Of a stretch of 64,000 bases of DNA, positions 25,182 through 34,237 are shown in pieces. The DNA lies in assembly GCF_001279525.1 (NCBI RefSeq), contig NZ_LGDY01000142.1, positions 1 to 64,000 on the forward strand. The letters are read 5' to 3'. The notes below the pieces were generated by a model. That model was not told where the DNA came from. It worked only from the letters and a program-made list of their open reading frames with translations, and ran no database searches. The stretch comes from Nocardia sp. NRRL S-836 (lineage in GTDB: Bacteria; Actinomycetota; Actinomycetes; Mycobacteriales; Pseudonocardiaceae). The number at the start of each line of letters is the position of its first letter. Position 1 is the stretch's first letter. The position numbers and the translations under genes are program-made.

Positions 25182-26575
25182 GCCTCCACATCTACGACAC
25201 GGCGAGCCGGAGCATGCGGGAGTTCCACCCGCAGGTCAACGGAACGGCGTCGATCTACGTGTGTGGGGCGACGGTGCAGGGCATCCCGCACATCGGGCAC
25301 GTGCGCAGCGGCCTGAACTTCGACGTCCTGCGGCGCTGGCTCGCGCGCGACGGTGCCGAGGTCACGCTGGTCCGCAACGTCACCGACATCGACGACAAGA
25401 TCCTCACCAAGGCCGCCGAGCACGGCAGGCCGTGGTGGGAGTGGGCCTATCAGCACGAGCTCGCGTTCGAGGACGCCTACACCGCGCTGGGCTGCCTGCC
25501 GCCGTCGTACGCACCGCGCGCGACGGGGCACGTGACGCAGATGGTCGAGCTGATGCAGCGGCTGATCGACAAGGGCCACGCCTACGCCGCCGACGGTGAC
25601 GTCTACTTCGCGGTGTCGTCGTTCCCCGAGTACGGCGAGCTGTCCCGGCAGAAGATCGCCGACGTGCAGCAGGGCGAGGGCGACGTGCTGCGCGGCAAGC
25701 GCGACCCGCGCGACTTCACGCTGTGGAAGTCCGCGAAGCCCGGCGAGCCCTCGTGGCCGACGCCGTGGGGCAACGGCCGGCCCGGCTGGCACCTGGAGTG
25801 CTCGGCCATGGCGACGGCGTACCTGGGCGGCACGTTCGACATCCACGGCGGCGGCATCGACCTGATCTTCCCGCACCACGAGAACGAGCAGGCCCAGTCG
25901 CGGGCGGCCGGCGACGGCTTCGCGAACTACTGGATGCACAACGCCTGGGTGACGCTCTCCGGCGAGAAGATGTCGAAGTCGCTCGGCAACACGGTGTCGA
26001 TCCCGGAGATGCTCAAGCGCGTGCGCGCACCCGAGCTGCGCTACTACCTCGTCGGCCCGCACTACCGGTCGATGATCGAGTACTCCGAGGAGGCGCTGCA
26101 GGACGCGGTGTCCGGTTACCGGCGCATCGAGTCGTTCCTGCGCCGTGCCGTGGAGAAGCTCGGGCCGATCGACGCCGTGGGCCCCATGTGCCCCGACTTC
26201 GTGACGGCCATGGACAACGACCTGGGCACCCCGCAGGCGCTCGCAGCGCTGCACAACAAGGTGCGCCAGGGCAACACCGCGCTCGCCGACGGCGACGACA
26301 CCACGGCCCGCGAGGCCGCCGAGTGCGTTCGCCGCATGGCAGACATCCTCGGCGTCGACCCGTTGTCGCCGAAGTGGAACGACCGGTCGTCTGCCGACAT
26401 CGGCATGCGGCAGGCGTTGACCACGCTGGTGGATCGACTGCTCGTCGAGCGCCAGGAAGCCCGCAAGAGCAGGGATTTCGCGCGCTCTGACGCGTTGCGC
26501 GACCAGTTGCTGGATGCGAGCATCGCCGTCGAGGACACCCCCGACGGTCCGCAGTGGACTTTGAAGGACGACTGA
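25178..26575 (+). CDS. cysS: Cysteinyl-tRNA synthetase
   Basis: 465 residues, class I. Signatures: [19 protein letters not shown] (HIGH motif with zinc Cys), the zinc ligand region [18 protein letters not shown], and [10 protein letters not shown] (KMSKS). The CGATVQGxPHIGH form is typical of actinobacterial CysS. rlmB follows 5 nt after the stop, as in mycobacteria (Rv3580c-Rv3579c). Confidence 0.95.
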   Translation: MSLHIYDTASRSMREFHPQVNGTASIYVCGATVQGIPHIGHVRSGLNFDVLRRWLARDGAEVTLVRNVTDIDDKILTKAAEHGRPWWEWAYQHELAFEDAYTALGCLPPSYAPRATGHVTQMVELMQRLIDKGHAYAADGDVYFAVSSFPEYGELSRQKIADVQQGEGDVLRGKRDPRDFTLWKSAKPGEPSWPTPWGNGRPGWHLECSAMATAYLGGTFDIHGGGIDLIFPHHENEQAQSRAAGDGFANYWMHNAWVTLSGEKMSKSLGNTVSIPEMLKRVRAPELRYYLVGPHYRSMIEYSEEALQDAVSGYRRIESFLRRAVEKLGPIDAVGPMCPDFVTAMDNDLGTPQALAALHNKVRQGNTALADGDDTTAREAAECVRRMADILGVDPLSPKWNDRSSADIGMRQALTTLVDRLLVERQEARKSRDFARSDALRDQLLDASIAVEDTPDGPQWTLKDD

Positions 26576-26580
26576 CTCCA

Positions 26581-27552
26581 GTGGCTGGCAACTCCAAGCG
26601 CAAGGGCGCGATGCGCAACCCGGGCTCGAAGAAGGGCGCGGTCGTCGGCTCCGGCGGGCAGAAGTCCAAGGGCCTGCAGGGCAAGGGCCCGACGCCGAAG
26701 GCGACCGACCGCCCGAACCACCCCGCCTACAAGCGGGCCAAGGCGGTCGCGAAGACCGAGGCCGGCAAGACGCACCGGCGGCAGAAGACCGAGAAGGCGC
26801 AGGCCGAGACCGTGGCCGGGCGCAACCCGGTCGTGGAGTGCCTGCGTGCGGGAACGCCCGCGACGGCGCTGTACGTGGCGCTGGGCATCGACGCGGACGA
26901 CCGCGTGGCCGAGGCCGTGCGCCTGGCCGCCGACCGCGGCATCTCCGTGCTGGAGGTGGCGCGCGGCGAGCTCGACCGGATCACCGGTGGCGCGATGCAC
27001 CAGGGCCTCGGCCTGCAGGTGCCGCCGTTCGACTACGCCTCCCCCGACGAGCTGCTGGAGCTGGCGCAGCGGGCCGGCGAGCCGCCGTTGCTGGTGGCGC
27101 TGGACGGTGTGACCGACCCGCGCAACCTGGGTGCGGTCGTGCGTTCCGCGGCGGCGTTCGGTGCGCACGGCGTGGTGCTGCCGCAGCGGCGCAGCGCGTC
27201 GATGACCGCAGTTGCCTGGCGCACCAGCGCCGGCACGGCGGCCAAGCTGCCGATCGCGATGGCCACGAACCTCACGCGCACGCTGCGTGACTGGGCAGAG
27301 GCCGGTCTGATGATCGTCGGGCTGGACGCGGACGGCGACGTGGACGTCGACGGGCTCGAGCTCGCGACCGGGCCGCTGGTCGTCGTCGTGGGTTCGGAGG
27401 GCCGCGGGCTCGGGCGGTTGGTGAAGGAGACCTGCGACCAGACGGTGTCCATTCCGATGGCCACCGGTGTCGAGTCGCTGAACGCGTCCGTCGCGGCCGG
27501 TGTGGTGCTCGCCGAGGTGGCGCGCCGCCGCCGGATCGCGGCCAAGGGCTGA
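26581..27552 (+). CDS. rlmB: 23S rRNA (guanosine-2'-O-)-methyltransferase RlmB
   Basis: 323 residues. A basic, Lys-rich N-terminal extension (residues 1-75) precedes a SpoU-type substrate domain ([11 protein letters not shown]) and a SPOUT knot: motif 1 [17 protein letters not shown], motif 2 [14 protein letters not shown], motif 3 [17 protein letters not shown]. Methylates a guanosine of 23S rRNA in the peptidyl-transferase region. A strong hairpin 54 nt past the stop ends the transcript. Confidence 0.92.
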   Translation: MAGNSKRKGAMRNPGSKKGAVVGSGGQKSKGLQGKGPTPKATDRPNHPAYKRAKAVAKTEAGKTHRRQKTEKAQAETVAGRNPVVECLRAGTPATALYVALGIDADDRVAEAVRLAADRGISVLEVARGELDRITGGAMHQGLGLQVPPFDYASPDELLELAQRAGEPPLLVALDGVTDPRNLGAVVRSAAAFGAHGVVLPQRRSASMTAVAWRTSAGTAAKLPIAMATNLTRTLRDWAEAGLMIVGLDADGDVDVDGLELATGPLVVVVGSEGRGLGRLVKETCDQTVSIPMATGVESLNASVAAGVVLAEVARRRRIAAKG

Positions 27553-27606
27553 CGCAAGTCCCTGCCACGCCACGAAAAGGCGGCACGGCGGGTCGACCTC
27601 AGTGAT

Positions 27607-27651
27607 CGTTTTCTTGCCCGCGGAACGATGCGGGCCGCGGGTGAGAAAACG
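27607..27651 (+). terminator. Hairpin terminator after rlmB
   Basis: CGTTTTCTTGCCCGCGG (27607-27623) and CCGCGGGTGAGAAAACG (27635-27651) pair at 15 of 17 positions around an 11-nt loop. Confidence 0.7.
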
Positions 27652-28050
27652 TTCTACATTCACTGTTGCCACCACTTCGCAGGTGAGCGCGATGACAATC
27701 GGCGTGGCCTATTCGGCGCCACTCGCGAGCGCGGGTACCTTCATATCTGTTCCTTTGTTGCCGGATCCGCCGGGCGAAGGCGGACGAGAGTTGGAGTGGA
27801 CTGCACCGGTTGGCCGAGCCGGTCACGCCCGATTGGCACCACGTGACACACAGCGTGACCATTTGGGGTCCAACCAGGCGAATCCGAGGTCAACTGTGAA
27901 GAAGATCAGCCCCGCGTTTCGCTATTGTAACTACTTTAGGTAACTGGCCTGCTCCGTTTAGGTACACACTGTGGTAGGACAGACGTTGAACGGTCAGGCA
28001 GCTTCTACCGTGATTGTCGATAGAAATTGATTACCACCGGCGGGGGCGAC
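27652..28050. other. Gene-free stretch before the MFS gene
   Basis: About 400 bases, noticeably more AT-rich towards 27900-28030 than the coding DNA. It contains the phased TTTAGGTA repeats and probably the promoter of the exporter gene. No coding frame is convincing. Confidence 0.6.
27935..27964. promoter_or_regulatory. Direct repeats phased by two helical turns
   Basis: TTTAGGTA at 27935-27942 and 27957-27964, start to start 22 bp, in the AT-rich promoter region about 160 bp upstream of the MFS gene. Candidate operator or activator site. Confidence 0.4.
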
Positions 28051-28125
28051 GTGACTCGGCGTAGAACGAATCAGGACGAGCTGATTCGCCACGCCCGGGC
28101 CGCGACGCGCCGAGGACCGGCATGA
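28051..28125 (+). CDS. Small basic ORF coupled to the MFS gene
   Basis: A 24-codon frame from GTG 28051 (VTRRRTNQDELIRHARAA, then TRRGPA) with a GGGGGCG ribosome-like site 4-10 nt upstream. Its TGA overlaps the MFS ATG in an ATGA junction, a layout suited to translational coupling. It may be a leader peptide; it could also be chance. It is unrelated to any family I know. Confidence 0.35.
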   Translation: MTRRRTNQDELIRHARAATRRGPA

Positions 28126-29345
28126 CGACCCGCGGTGCGCTCCGCGAGCTCGTGGGTTTGCGCGAGTTCCGCGCGATGTGGATCGGTTCGACCGCTTCGA
28201 CGGCCGGTGACCAACTCGCGGCGGTCGCATTGTCGCTGCTCGTGTTCGAACGAACACAATCCGCAGCGTGGACCGCCCTCACGTGGTCGTTGACGCTCTT
28301 CCCGCCGCTGATTTCGGGGCCGTTGCTCGGCTGGGTCGCCGACCGGTTCCCGCGACGCACGGTAATGGTGACGACCGCCTGGTTGCAGGCCGTGTTCATG
28401 GCCGCGATGGCCATTCCCGGCATGCCGTTGTGGGCGATGATCGTCCTGCTGGTCGTGGTGCTGGCGATCTCGTCGCCGTACCTCGCGGCCCAAGAAGCGA
28501 GCCTTCCGCACGTTTTGCCGCCCCACCGCTACGACGACGGCGTGGCGTTGTTCGGCACGTCCGTCGACATCGCTCAGATGGCAGGCCTCGCCGCCGCCGG
28601 ATTCCTCGTCGCCCACACGAACCCCGGTGTCGCGCTCGCGATCAACGCGGCCACGTTCGCCCTGCTGGCGATCTTGGTGCAGGTGTCGGTCAAGCACCGC
28701 CCCGCCGCCGATCCGGTGGGCCGCAAGAAGAAGGACGACGAGCCGCGGGGCGCGCTCACGCTGATGGTGTCCGAGCCCCGGCTGAGGACGCTGCTGGGCG
28801 TCCGGCTGCTCGCGGGCCTCGCGATGGTCCCGGAGGGACTCGCGGTGCCGCTGGCGGCGAGCCTGGACGCCGTGTGGGCGGTCGGCCTGATCCTCGCGAT
28901 CGAACCGGCCGCGAACGTGCTCGGCGTGGCATTGCTGTTCCGAATAGTGCGTGATCCGGCCAAACGCGAACGCCTGATCGGTCCGCTGGCGATCCTGTCG
29001 CTGGCTCCGTTGATCATGTTCGCGTTCAACCCGAACCTGACCTGGACGATCGTGTTGTTGGTCATCGCCGGTATAGGCGGTGCTTATCACACGCCCGCTC
29101 GCGCGGCTTGGATGCGACTACTTCCCGACCAGTACCGCGGAAGGGCCTATGGCATAGGTCGCGCGGCACTGCGTTCGAGCCAGGGCGGCGGAATGGCACT
29201 GGCCGGTGTCGTCGCCCATTCGCTCGGTTCGATCACAGCCACGATCGCGGGCGCGGGGGGCATCGGGTTGCTGTTGGCGACGCAGGCCACCTTCGCCTGG
29301 CGACGGGCGCGGGGTCGCAACGACAGCAAGGCAGTGGCAATCTGA
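28122..29345 (+). CDS. MFS transporter (EntS/MFS_3-like)
   Basis: 407 residues with about twelve hydrophobic segments. The N-terminus (LREFRAMWIGSTASTAGDQLAAVALSLLVFERTQSA) and loop 2-3 motif GWVADRFPRRTVM match the MFS_3/enterobactin-exporter-like group, which exports siderophores or drugs. A charged central loop (KHRPAADPVGRKKKDDEPRG) joins the halves. Direct neighbours give no substrate. Confidence 0.85.
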   Translation: MTTRGALRELVGLREFRAMWIGSTASTAGDQLAAVALSLLVFERTQSAAWTALTWSLTLFPPLISGPLLGWVADRFPRRTVMVTTAWLQAVFMAAMAIPGMPLWAMIVLLVVVLAISSPYLAAQEASLPHVLPPHRYDDGVALFGTSVDIAQMAGLAAAGFLVAHTNPGVALAINAATFALLAILVQVSVKHRPAADPVGRKKKDDEPRGALTLMVSEPRLRTLLGVRLLAGLAMVPEGLAVPLAASLDAVWAVGLILAIEPAANVLGVALLFRIVRDPAKRERLIGPLAILSLAPLIMFAFNPNLTWTIVLLVIAGIGGAYHTPARAAWMRLLPDQYRGRAYGIGRAALRSSQGGGMALAGVVAHSLGSITATIAGAGGIGLLLATQATFAWRRARGRNDSKAVAI

Positions 29346-29450
29346 AACAGAACGGTCACCAATAGCGATATCCCGATCGAGGAGGCACCTCAAACGCGGA
29401 GGTTCCGGACGAGCTTTCAGGAGGGGGGTGTTCAGAAGTCACGGTTGCTC

Positions 29451-29558
29451 ATGGCAGAACACCTCCTCGTTGCGACACGAGCAGCAGCGCGGTGGTCTAC
29501 GACCGGGTCAGCGGCGGCTTTGCTCATGATGTGTCATGAGCGTAGGGGGTCGTGGTGA
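29451..29558 (+). CDS. Small ORF overlapping the GGDEF gene start
   Basis: A 35-codon frame from ATG 29451 (MAEHLLVATRAAARW onward, Ala-rich) whose TGA overlaps the second GTG of the diguanylate cyclase gene (29555). No ribosome site is seen. The region just upstream can fold: AGGAGG and GTGTTC near 29419-29433 pair with GAACACCTCCT at 29457-29467. It may be a leader or nothing. Confidence 0.2.
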   Translation: MAEHLLVATRAAARWSTTGSAAALLMMCHERRGSW

Positions 29559-31021
29559 AGAACAGTTTGACTGATCGCGGGCGATCGCGGGCACTCGGCT
29601 TGACTCCGATTCGCAACTGGGACCTTTGGACCGTTGCGCCCAGCGCGATCGCGTACTTCTTCGTGCTCGAAGCTGCCGTGGCCGGCGCCTCCGTCTGGCT
29701 GCTGACGAATCTCACCCCGGTCGCCACGACCGACTGGCTGCGCTTCGGCGCGCTCATCGCCGCCATCACGGTTCACCTCACGATCGTCCGCAGAGCGGAG
29801 GAGGCCCGCCGCAACGAGGCCGCCGGTCCGCACATCGACCTGACGTCCGTGTGGACGTTCGCCGCCGCGGTCGCCCTCCCCGGCGGTCTAGCCGTCGTCG
29901 CCACGATCTGGATGCGCATCCTCATCCAGCCCATCGCGCGCCGCCAGCCGTACCGCTTCGTCTTCGGCACCGCGTCCATGCTCGCCTCCACCCTGCTGTC
30001 GTGGGCACTCGTCCACCTCACGGGTGTCTCGCTGGCGGCCACCGGAAACGTGCCCACCGACCTGGGCCTCGTCCTGGTCCTGGTCCTGGCCGCGGTCCTG
30101 TACTGGTTCGTCCAGGTGATGACCGTTGCGGTGGCGTTCAAAATCGTGACCCCGAACTCGAAGGTCCTCGACTTCCTCGGCTCCCGCGTCGACAACATGC
30201 TGGAGATGAGCACCCTCGGCGCCGGCGCGATGCTCGGCATGCTGATGACCTCCCACTGGGTCGGCCCCCTGCTGCTCGTGGTGCCGGTGATCTTGGTGAA
30301 CGCACTGTTGTCCCGCGCGGCTGAGCGCCGCACGCATCTCGAACGACTCCTGCGTGAACAGGAACAACTCCACCAACGCCTCGCCGCCGACGCCCACACC
30401 GACTACCGCACGGGCCTGCTCAACACCAACGGCCTGGCCGAGTACGCGGGCCGCCTGGCCGAACGCTGCCGCCTCGACGGCGTCCCGATGACCGTCCTGG
30501 TCATCGACCTGGACCACTTCAAGCGCATCAACGACACCTGGGGCCACCCCGCGGGCAACGCCGTGCTCGCCGAGGTCGGCCGCATCCTGCGCGAAAAACT
30601 CCGCCCCGGCGACGTGGCCGGCCGCGACGGCGGCGAGGAGTTCGTCGTGGCCCTGAAGGACACCCCCGTCGCCCAGGGCGTGACGATCGCCGAACGCATC
30701 CGCGAGGCCATCGGCGGCCTGGCCGTCCCCACGACCGACAAACACCGCAACGTGGTGACCCTGTACGGCCGCGAAACCCAGCCCCAGGAACCCGACGGCG
30801 ACTCCTTGCGCGCCATCTCCGCCTCGATCGGCGTCGCGGTCATCCCCGACAACGGCCCCGACATGGCCACCGCCCAGCACTCCGCGGACGCCGCCCTCTA
30901 CAAGGCGAAGGAAAACGGCCGCAACCAGGTCCGCGTCGCAGGCCTCGACATCCCGCCGCGCCTCATGCCCGCACCGCGGGCGGACGACATCACCAAGCCC
31001 ATCACGTCTCGCTCGGCCTGA
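29552..31021 (+). CDS. Membrane-bound diguanylate cyclase (GGDEF domain)
   Basis: 489 residues: six or seven membrane segments (residues about 25-260), a short coiled linker (RRTHLERLLREQEQLHQRL), then a GGDEF domain with active-site GGEEF at 360-364 and an RxxD inhibitory site (RPGD, 351-354). Active-site Asp/Lys features DLDHFKRINDTWGH are intact, so it should make c-di-GMP and be product-inhibited. An insert of about 25 residues (HRNVVTLYGRETQPQEPDGD) sits before the final ISASIGVAV strand. GTG 29552 or 29555 as start. Confidence 0.9.
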   Translation: MVKNSLTDRGRSRALGLTPIRNWDLWTVAPSAIAYFFVLEAAVAGASVWLLTNLTPVATTDWLRFGALIAAITVHLTIVRRAEEARRNEAAGPHIDLTSVWTFAAAVALPGGLAVVATIWMRILIQPIARRQPYRFVFGTASMLASTLLSWALVHLTGVSLAATGNVPTDLGLVLVLVLAAVLYWFVQVMTVAVAFKIVTPNSKVLDFLGSRVDNMLEMSTLGAGAMLGMLMTSHWVGPLLLVVPVILVNALLSRAAERRTHLERLLREQEQLHQRLAADAHTDYRTGLLNTNGLAEYAGRLAERCRLDGVPMTVLVIDLDHFKRINDTWGHPAGNAVLAEVGRILREKLRPGDVAGRDGGEEFVVALKDTPVAQGVTIAERIREAIGGLAVPTTDKHRNVVTLYGRETQPQEPDGDSLRAISASIGVAVIPDNGPDMATAQHSADAALYKAKENGRNQVRVAGLDIPPRLMPAPRADDITKPITSRSA

Positions 31022-31025
31022 GGTC

Positions 31026-31047
31026 CCGCGGACCGTCCGCTCCGCGG
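31026..31047 (+). terminator. Short hairpin after the GGDEF gene
   Basis: CCGCGGA (31026-31032) and TCCGCGG (31041-31047) with an 8-nt loop, 4 nt after the stop; no T-run. Confidence 0.4.
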
Positions 31048-31146
31048 TGGTTCCAGCAGCGCCCTGGGCGGGTGGCAGCAACAGGTCACGGCGAGGCTCA
31101 CGAACCCGCCGCGGCGACACCATGGTCCCTTCCGCGAGGGGGCACC

Positions 31147-32616
31147 ATGGATCAGCAGACACCGCCCGAGAACCAGACCGACCGGCTCGGCGACCCCGAG
31201 GTCGCCGTCCTGCCGGGAGCGACCGGCTGGCTGCCGCACCCAGCGGCCTTCGCGCCGGAGCAGGAGCCGGAGCCGCGGCCCCGTGACGCGGTCGCCGCCG
31301 CTGTCGGCAACGCCTCCCTGCTCAGCATCGGGTACCTGCTGCTGGGACGGCGCCTGCCGGCCTTCCTGACCCTGGTGGTGACCGTCGCGCTGGTGACAGC
31401 CGTCGTCGCCGTGCCGTCGGTGTGGCTGGAGGTGGCCGTGGCGGCGTGGTGGGCGGCTATGACGTGGCACGGCTGGCGCCTCGGGGGCGGGCGGGCCGGT
31501 GCGGTGGTGCGCCGCCACCGGCGGATCGCGCTCGCCGTCGCGGTGCCGGTGCTGCTGGTCTTCGGCCTGGTGCGGTTCGACGCGGCACGGCTTGAGGGGA
31601 CCCTCACCGAGGCACGGGACCGGGGCGACTGCGCACAGGCGGAGACCGCGCTGGCCAAGGTGTGGTTCGGCCACCGCGTGGTGAACGCGCCGATGGCCCT
31701 GCGCACCGACCGGACCGCCGAAGCGTGCCGGCGGCTCAGGGAGGCGTCGGGCCGGCTCCGTGACTCCCTGGCCGTGGGCGACACGAAAGCGCTGAGTGAC
31801 GGCTTCCGCGGCCTCGGCGTGGTGCTGGCGACGCTGCCCGGCCACGACCGGATGGTCGACGCCGAACTGGACCGCTTCCTCCGCGGGCTGCCCACCACGG
31901 ACGCCTGCCGCACCAACACGCTCACCGACTGGCTGAAGGCCCGCAAGCCCACCGGCAACGGGCTGGACCGCGCGGCCACCGTGCTGCCGCGCGTCGCACC
32001 CGCGGCGCTGCTCGGGTGCGGCGACGCGCGGATGGCGGCCAACGACTTCCGTGTGGCGGGGCAGCGCTACCAGCAGCTGCTCGACGAGCACCCCGGCCAC
32101 GAGCTGACCGGCAAGGCGCGGGAGGGTGTCACGAAGGCGCGGCTCGCGGCCGAGCTGGCGCACGTCCGCGGCCTGGGCGGCGGCTACTGCTCGCAGCCCG
32201 CCGCCTACAGCGGTGCTCCGGAGTTCCGCGGGGGTGCCGTCAACCGCGCGGTGGTCTGGGGCAACCGCGAGTACGTCGACAAGCTGCCCGCCGACTGGCT
32301 CACCGGCGACGTCGGCCAGGCCGTGCTCGTGGTCTGCACGGGCCAGACCGAGTTCGGCACCCCGACGCAGACCTGCCCGTACCGGTCGAGTCGCAGCGGC
32401 CAGGTCAGCAACGTGACCTTCCGCAAGATCGCGATCCCGGTCACGGCGTACGAGCTGCGGACCGGGAAGGTCGTCGTGCAGACGAGGGTGGAGATCGGCG
32501 GCGCGAGCTGCCCGAGCAGCTTCTTCGTCTTCGGCGACGGCTTGCCGCCGAACAGGTACGTGAGCCCGTCCGACGGTGACATCCGAGCCGGCTACGCCGC
32601 GGTGATCACGCCCTGA
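31147..32616 (+). CDS. Large membrane protein of unknown function
   Basis: 489 residues from ATG 31147, with GAGGGGGC as ribosome site. An acidic N-terminal part is followed by three hydrophobic segments (residues about 50-150), then a long, probably extracytoplasmic part with TPR-like helices (GDCAQAETALAKVWFGHR, ANDFRVAGQRYQQLLDEHPGHELTGKA) and a C-terminal beta-rich region with six or so Cys that could form disulfides (CSQPA, VVCTGQ, TQTCPY, GASCPSS). I do not recognise a family. It stands alone. Confidence 0.7.
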   Translation: MDQQTPPENQTDRLGDPEVAVLPGATGWLPHPAAFAPEQEPEPRPRDAVAAAVGNASLLSIGYLLLGRRLPAFLTLVVTVALVTAVVAVPSVWLEVAVAAWWAAMTWHGWRLGGGRAGAVVRRHRRIALAVAVPVLLVFGLVRFDAARLEGTLTEARDRGDCAQAETALAKVWFGHRVVNAPMALRTDRTAEACRRLREASGRLRDSLAVGDTKALSDGFRGLGVVLATLPGHDRMVDAELDRFLRGLPTTDACRTNTLTDWLKARKPTGNGLDRAATVLPRVAPAALLGCGDARMAANDFRVAGQRYQQLLDEHPGHELTGKAREGVTKARLAAELAHVRGLGGGYCSQPAAYSGAPEFRGGAVNRAVVWGNREYVDKLPADWLTGDVGQAVLVVCTGQTEFGTPTQTCPYRSSRSGQVSNVTFRKIAIPVTAYELRTGKVVVQTRVEIGGASCPSSFFVFGDGLPPNRYVSPSDGDIRAGYAAVITP

Positions 32617-32624
32617 CGCAGGGG

Positions 32625-33449
32625 CTACGCGACCCGCGTGCCCCCGGTGCGCACCGCCCCGACCCCGCGGCAAACCAGGTAAATCACGAAGCTCACCGCC
32701 GTCACCAACGCCGACACGGGCAACCCGGGCTGCAGCGACAGCAGAATCCCCCCGACCGCCGCCACCTCGGCGAACACCACGGACAGCACCACGGCGCGCA
32801 CCGGCGAAGCCGTGAGCCGCATCGCCGCGGCCGCCGGCGTGATCATCAGTGCCAGCACCAGCAAAGCACCGACGACCTGCACGGACAGTGCGGTGGCGAT
32901 GCCGACCAGGACCGCGAACACGATCGACAGGCCGCGGACCGGCACGCCGCGGGCCACGGCCACGTCGGGGTCGACCGAGGCGAAGAACAGCGGGCGGTAG
33001 ATCGCCGCCAGCACCGCCAGGACGGCCACCGACGACACGACCAGCAGTTTCAGGTCCGTCGAGTCGACGCCGACGATCTGGCCGACGAGCAGGCCGAACT
33101 TGTTCGACGACCGTCCCTTGTAGAGGGCCAGCATCAGGATGCCCATGCCCAGGCCGAAGGCGAGGATCGCGCCGATCACCGAGTCGCGGTCGCTCTCGCG
33201 GCGGGACAGGACGCCGAGCAGGACCGCGGCGAGGATGGAGCCGGCCAGGGCGCCGTAGCCGACGCCGACGCCGAGCAGGAGGGCTGCGGCGCCGCCGGTG
33301 AAGGCGAGCTCGGAGGTGCCGTGCACCGCGAAGGCCATCTTGCGGGTCACGATGAACGGGCCGAGCGCGCCGGCGACGAGGCCCAGGACCGCGGCTGCGA
33401 TCAGGGCGGTTTGGACGAAGTCCAGTTCGAGGAGGTCGAAGAAGGTCAC
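32625..33449 (-). CDS. Zinc/manganese ABC transporter permease (ZnuB-like)
   Basis: 274 residues, ABC-3 family, with about eight hydrophobic segments. The landmark MAFAVHGTSELAFTGGAAALLLG near residues 38-60 is the conserved ABC-3 loop. It forms the membrane channel for a divalent metal with the ATPase and lipoprotein encoded upstream; it overlaps the ATPase gene by 4 nt. Confidence 0.9.
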   Translation of the reverse strand: MTFFDLLELDFVQTALIAAAVLGLVAGALGPFIVTRKMAFAVHGTSELAFTGGAAALLLGVGVGYGALAGSILAAVLLGVLSRRESDRDSVIGAILAFGLGMGILMLALYKGRSSNKFGLLVGQIVGVDSTDLKLLVVSSVAVLAVLAAIYRPLFFASVDPDVAVARGVPVRGLSIVFAVLVGIATALSVQVVGALLVLALMITPAAAAMRLTASPVRAVVLSVVFAEVAAVGGILLSLQPGLPVSALVTAVSFVIYLVCRGVGAVRTGGTRVA

Positions 33450-34237
33450 GACGCGGCTCCTGCCGACAGGTGGTGCGTCTGCTCCTCGCAGGCGCCAGCG
33501 CCGACCACCAGGATCTGGTCGCGCACGCGCACGACCTCGACGGGGGTGCGGTAGAGCTCGGACAGGGTCGCCGAGGTCATGACCTCCTCCGGTGTGCCGA
33601 CCCGGAAGCGGCCGCCGACCAGGTAGAGGACGCGGTCGACGAGTGGGAGGACCGGGTTCAGCTCGTGGGTGACGAACAGGACCGCGGTGGCGGCCTCGCG
33701 GCGGCGTTTGTCGATCAGTTCGCTCACCACGCGCTGGTTGGCGAGGTCCAGGGACAGCAGCGGTTCGTCGCAGAGCATCACGGTCGGGTCGCCGACCAGG
33801 GCCTGGGCGACGCGCAGGCGTTGCTGTTCGCCGCCGGACAGCAGGCCGATCGGTGAGTCTGCGTAGCGCGTGGCGCCGACGGCCTCGATGGCGGCGTCGA
33901 CGCGGATGCGGCGTTCCGCGCGGCCGCGCAGGCCGAGGCCCCAGCGGTAGCCGTCGAGGCCCAGGCCGACGAGGTCGCGGCCGCGCAGGGTCATGGACTG
34001 GTCGAGCGCTCGCTGCTGCGGGATGTAGCCGACGGCGTGGTTGCCGCCGGACACGGTGACCGTGCCGGAGGACAGGGGCTGCAGGCCGAGGAGCACGCGC
34101 ATCAGGCTGGTCTTGCCGGAGCCGTTCGGGCCCAGCACGGCGAGGAACTCACCCGGCTCGACGTCGAGGTCGAGGGAGTCCCACAGCACCCTGTCCCCGT
34201 AGGACAGCCGGGCCCCGCGCAGCGAGATCGCGCTCAT
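33446..34237 (-). CDS. Zinc/manganese ABC transporter ATP-binding protein (ZnuC-like)
   Basis: 263 residues. Walker A GPNGSGKTSL, Q-loop GYIPQQRAL, signature LLSGGEQQRLRVAQAL, Walker B VMLCDEPLLSLD and H-loop FVTHELNPV are all present. Overlaps both neighbouring genes by 4 nt, so the three are one translationally coupled operon. Confidence 0.92.
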   Translation of the reverse strand: MSAISLRGARLSYGDRVLWDSLDLDVEPGEFLAVLGPNGSGKTSLMRVLLGLQPLSSGTVTVSGGNHAVGYIPQQRALDQSMTLRGRDLVGLGLDGYRWGLGLRGRAERRIRVDAAIEAVGATRYADSPIGLLSGGEQQRLRVAQALVGDPTVMLCDEPLLSLDLANQRVVSELIDKRRREAATAVLFVTHELNPVLPLVDRVLYLVGGRFRVGTPEEVMTSATLSELYRTPVEVVRVRDQILVVGAGACEEQTHHLSAGAAS

